DNA from: Atherix ibis
Taxonomy: Eukaryota; Arthropoda; Insecta; Diptera; Athericidae
Reading direction: 5' to 3'
Assembly: GCA_958298945.1 (NCBI GenBank)
Contig: OY282609.1
Span: forward strand, 28,741,212 to 28,805,211
DNA: 64,000 nucleotides
Part shown: positions 62,096 to 64,000 of the stretch, one piece after another
Numbering within the stretch: position 1 is the stretch's first letter
Layout of the letters: each line of letters opens with the position of its first letter
Position numbers and translations under genes: made by a program
The notes under the pieces: generated by a model
Database searches by the model: none
Seen by the model: the letters and a program-made list of their open reading frames with translations, nothing else
What the model was told of the DNA's origin: nothing

Positions 62096-62554
62096 CTCGA
62101 TCAATCTCTGCCCACGCTGTAATGCTTACACCTTGTCTTCAATGAGGGCGTTAAAGTCCCACACTTTGTCTCTCAATGATTCCCACTTAACTATAAAAGA
62201 AAAATTTTGACACAGGAGAAGGCCAAAAAATAAAAAAATTATTATATCAAAAATATTATAAAACCAATATTGCGTTATTTATAATAATGAAGGTATGGGA
62301 GAGGTTGATAAATAAGACTAACTACTCGTACTATCGTGCTTCCCTGTCGTGAGAAAATGTTTAAAGGTATATAAGAACATGTTTTGTATTCTGCAATTAC
62401 TAACAAAACTAACTGCGGCATTGTTTGCTTTTGTTTAAACTACATTCAAAAAATGTTTCAAGTGGTTACCTGCCCAATCACTTGACTTTATTTGTAAAAC
62501 CAATAATTTTTTTAAATTTTTGCAAAACAAAATTTATTTCAAAGACCTCATTTT

Positions 62555-62769
62555 TTAATTCAACCAAACTTCACGACATTTTCCATTTGCATCGGGAAGT
62601 GTACCTTCTTCACATTGAACTGGTGCATCAATAATCATTCCCTTTATAAGAAAAGAAAATCGTTTATTGTTAGTTTACTTTTTTTTTAATTTTAAAAGAA
62701 TAATTGATTGTTTTTTCGATTTACCTGTACCAATCCGATAATTACCAGCAAAAGAGCGAAAACTTTCAT
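62555..62769 (-). CDS. Small secreted two-cysteine peptide, copy B (2 exons)
   Basis: Exon 1 is 62769-62725 and exon 2 is 62641-62555, with an 83-bp intron, identical in design to copy A. The 15 signal residues are identical (two synonymous base changes). The mature part keeps GMIID, PV, both cysteines, the D.NGKCREVW block and the final Asn. It differs at eight positions, six of them in or next to the loop between the cysteines. Net charge and hydrophobicity of the loop change. It is secreted by inference. Function is not recognised; a role in immunity, reproduction or gland secretion is a guess based on gene design only. Confidence 0.88.
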
Positions 62770-62863
62770 CTTTCCAACTTTTAGTTTGTGCTTACGATAG
62801 CCCAGAAATATTCTAACTAAAATGTTCGGTGGATTATGTATGATTTGGAATATGGCAATTTTG

Positions 62864-62876
62864 CCTTTTTATATAG
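62864..62876 (-). promoter_or_regulatory. TATA box of peptide gene B
   Basis: CTATATAAAAAGG on the minus strand, 95-107 bases upstream of the ATG at 62769, matching copy A in sequence and spacing. Confidence 0.75.
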
Positions 62877-63339
62877 TAATCGAGCATAGTTCGTAATGTT
62901 TAGACAGTTGTTTTTAGATGTATTCTAGTCAACATAAAACTTTGTTGATTGATCCGACATCAATAGAAGTCTTAACGATGTTTATCGATGAGATAATTAC
63001 ATTTGCTTAGCAAATAGTTAGAACTAAAACTAATTTTCCACTTCAAATGTGTTAGAAATAAAATATTTCCTGGCATGAAAAAAAACAGGAAAAAATGATA
63101 CTCTCCGAAATGTTTTGTGTTTGATGGATGTCGTACAGCAAATAATTTCGAGGAGATTTCATTAAAGCCGACCGAAAAGTTTTTCGAATGTTAAAAAAAT
63201 GTTCAAACAAATGGAAAACATAAATTCTATAGAAATATTGAATATTATTTAAAAATTAGAAAAAATAAATTAAAAATAAAAAAAAACCTATAAGATTGGT
63301 AATGAATAAATTGCTTAAAAAGGTAAAAGACAGGAACTT

Positions 63340-64000
63340 TCCTTTTTTTTTAAATCTATTTTAATTTCCATCTCCTCATGACATAGTCGTCACCTCTGGT
63401 CACCATTTGTGCCCAAACAACCCTTCTTAAGGTTCACAAAGACTAGCGTCCTTGGGTATTACAGGTGCCCTGAGAACATGTCCCATGATAGCTCTTGTGG
63501 CTCTTTTAGATCTTCCACCTTGATCTTTATATTTTCTTATCAAAAACAAAGCAGATAGAGGGGCTTTTAGGTTAGGGCATTTCAAAACCTTTAAGCCAGG
63601 CGATCTAGTTAGACCTAAAAGAAATCCAAGAAGCCAATTATCTCTCGGACGCTATGCCAAGTACACCTAAATTAAATCAGTTCTTCAAAGTGGTTTTTAC
63701 GGAGCGTCTAACTTGGTAAGAGGGGAGGGTCATCACTCGAGGAATGTAAAACGGATAAGTATATTGGGAACGGATCTAGATTACTGTCTATCTAAGGCTC
63801 TTGGATCTGCATTATGTCAGATTAGAAAAACTGCAATGAAAGTTCTTGTCTCATCTGAAGCTCAATCTAAGGTAGTTTGGAATATCCACATGGTCCTAAA
63901 TCAGCTGCCTAGATACAATAATGTAACTTTAATAAAAGTGCCAGATCATGCAGGTACTGAGGGTAGCGAACTAGCAGACAAACTTGCCAAAAGGGAAGCG
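63340..64000 (+). mobile_element. LINE with RNase H domain, cut by window end
   Basis: The last 250 bases read, with one frame, as an RNase H domain: ALGSALCQI, SEAQSKVVWNIHMVLNQL, NVTLIKVPDHAGTEGSELAD and KLAKREA. VPGHSGIEGNELAD is the usual form of the last catalytic block. RNase H of this kind belongs to I, R1-related and some Jockey-type LINEs. The upstream 400 bases are in broken frames. Confidence 0.75.

Larger units (their letters stand above)
62453..63205. repeat. Duplicated block containing peptide gene B (partner 52630-53410)
   Basis: See the partner. Similarity includes a well-kept upstream stretch at 62940-63000 (TTGATTGATCCGACATCAAT, TATCGATGAGATAATTA) at the same distance from the start codon as in copy A. 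Confidence 0.9.

Overview
This window is eukaryotic and strongly A+T-rich (roughly two thirds A+T by eye). GT-AG introns, TATA-box promoters, abundant mariner/Tc1-type DNA transposons, several LINE lineages and tRNA-derived SINEs all point to an insect. The kinase gene resembles Drosophila smi35A very closely, so a brachyceran fly is the best guess. Species cannot be named from the sequence alone.

The backbone is one protein-kinase gene on the + strand, a class II DYRK kinase. Its exons lie at 4755-4882 (likely), 6006-6169, 6226-6503, 25973-26111, 30616-30787 and 42686-43608. They join in phase to about 600 codons and end at a TGA at 43606-43608. All conserved kinase motifs are present, including VAIK, HCD, DFG and the YTY activation loop. 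The 5' end lies outside the window. The introns of 19.5, 4.5 and 11.9 kb are packed with decayed mobile DNA.

The stretch 3.0-5.5 kb holds nested DNA transposons just upstream of the first visible exon. Intron contents in order: an antisense LINE (8.2-10.1 kb) interrupted by a templated insertion; a 63-bp hairpin minisatellite (10.2-11.35 kb); two mariner pseudogenes (12.7-14.6 kb); a LINE tail (14.7-15.1 kb); a SINE with clean target-site duplications inside a mariner relic (16.7-17.85 kb); a 21-bp minisatellite (21.2-21.8 kb); a composite repeat (24.85-25.4 kb); Tc1 and mariner-like relics (26.4-30.3 kb); a LINE (31.6-33.3 kb); a degenerate long-period tandem array (35.1-36.9 kb); and an R1-type gag (39.2-40.1 kb).

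Downstream of the kinase the + strand is extremely A-rich (43.7-45.3 kb). The region 50-64 kb is an accessory zone. It contains two paralogous two-exon genes on the minus strand (52733-52947 and 62555-62769). Each encodes a 43-residue secreted peptide with an identical signal exon and a divergent mature part that keeps two cysteines. A possible third, more distant gene of the same design lies at 59854-60046. Around them are R1-like and Jockey LINE fragments, an LTR retrotransposon remnant with a MITE in its LTR, and a nearly full-length mariner. The peptide genes are the most promising poorly described biology here. The best structural oddity is the 874-bp copy at 8836-9709, flanked by 140-bp direct repeats, which carries a splice acceptor and part of a kinase exon into a later intron.
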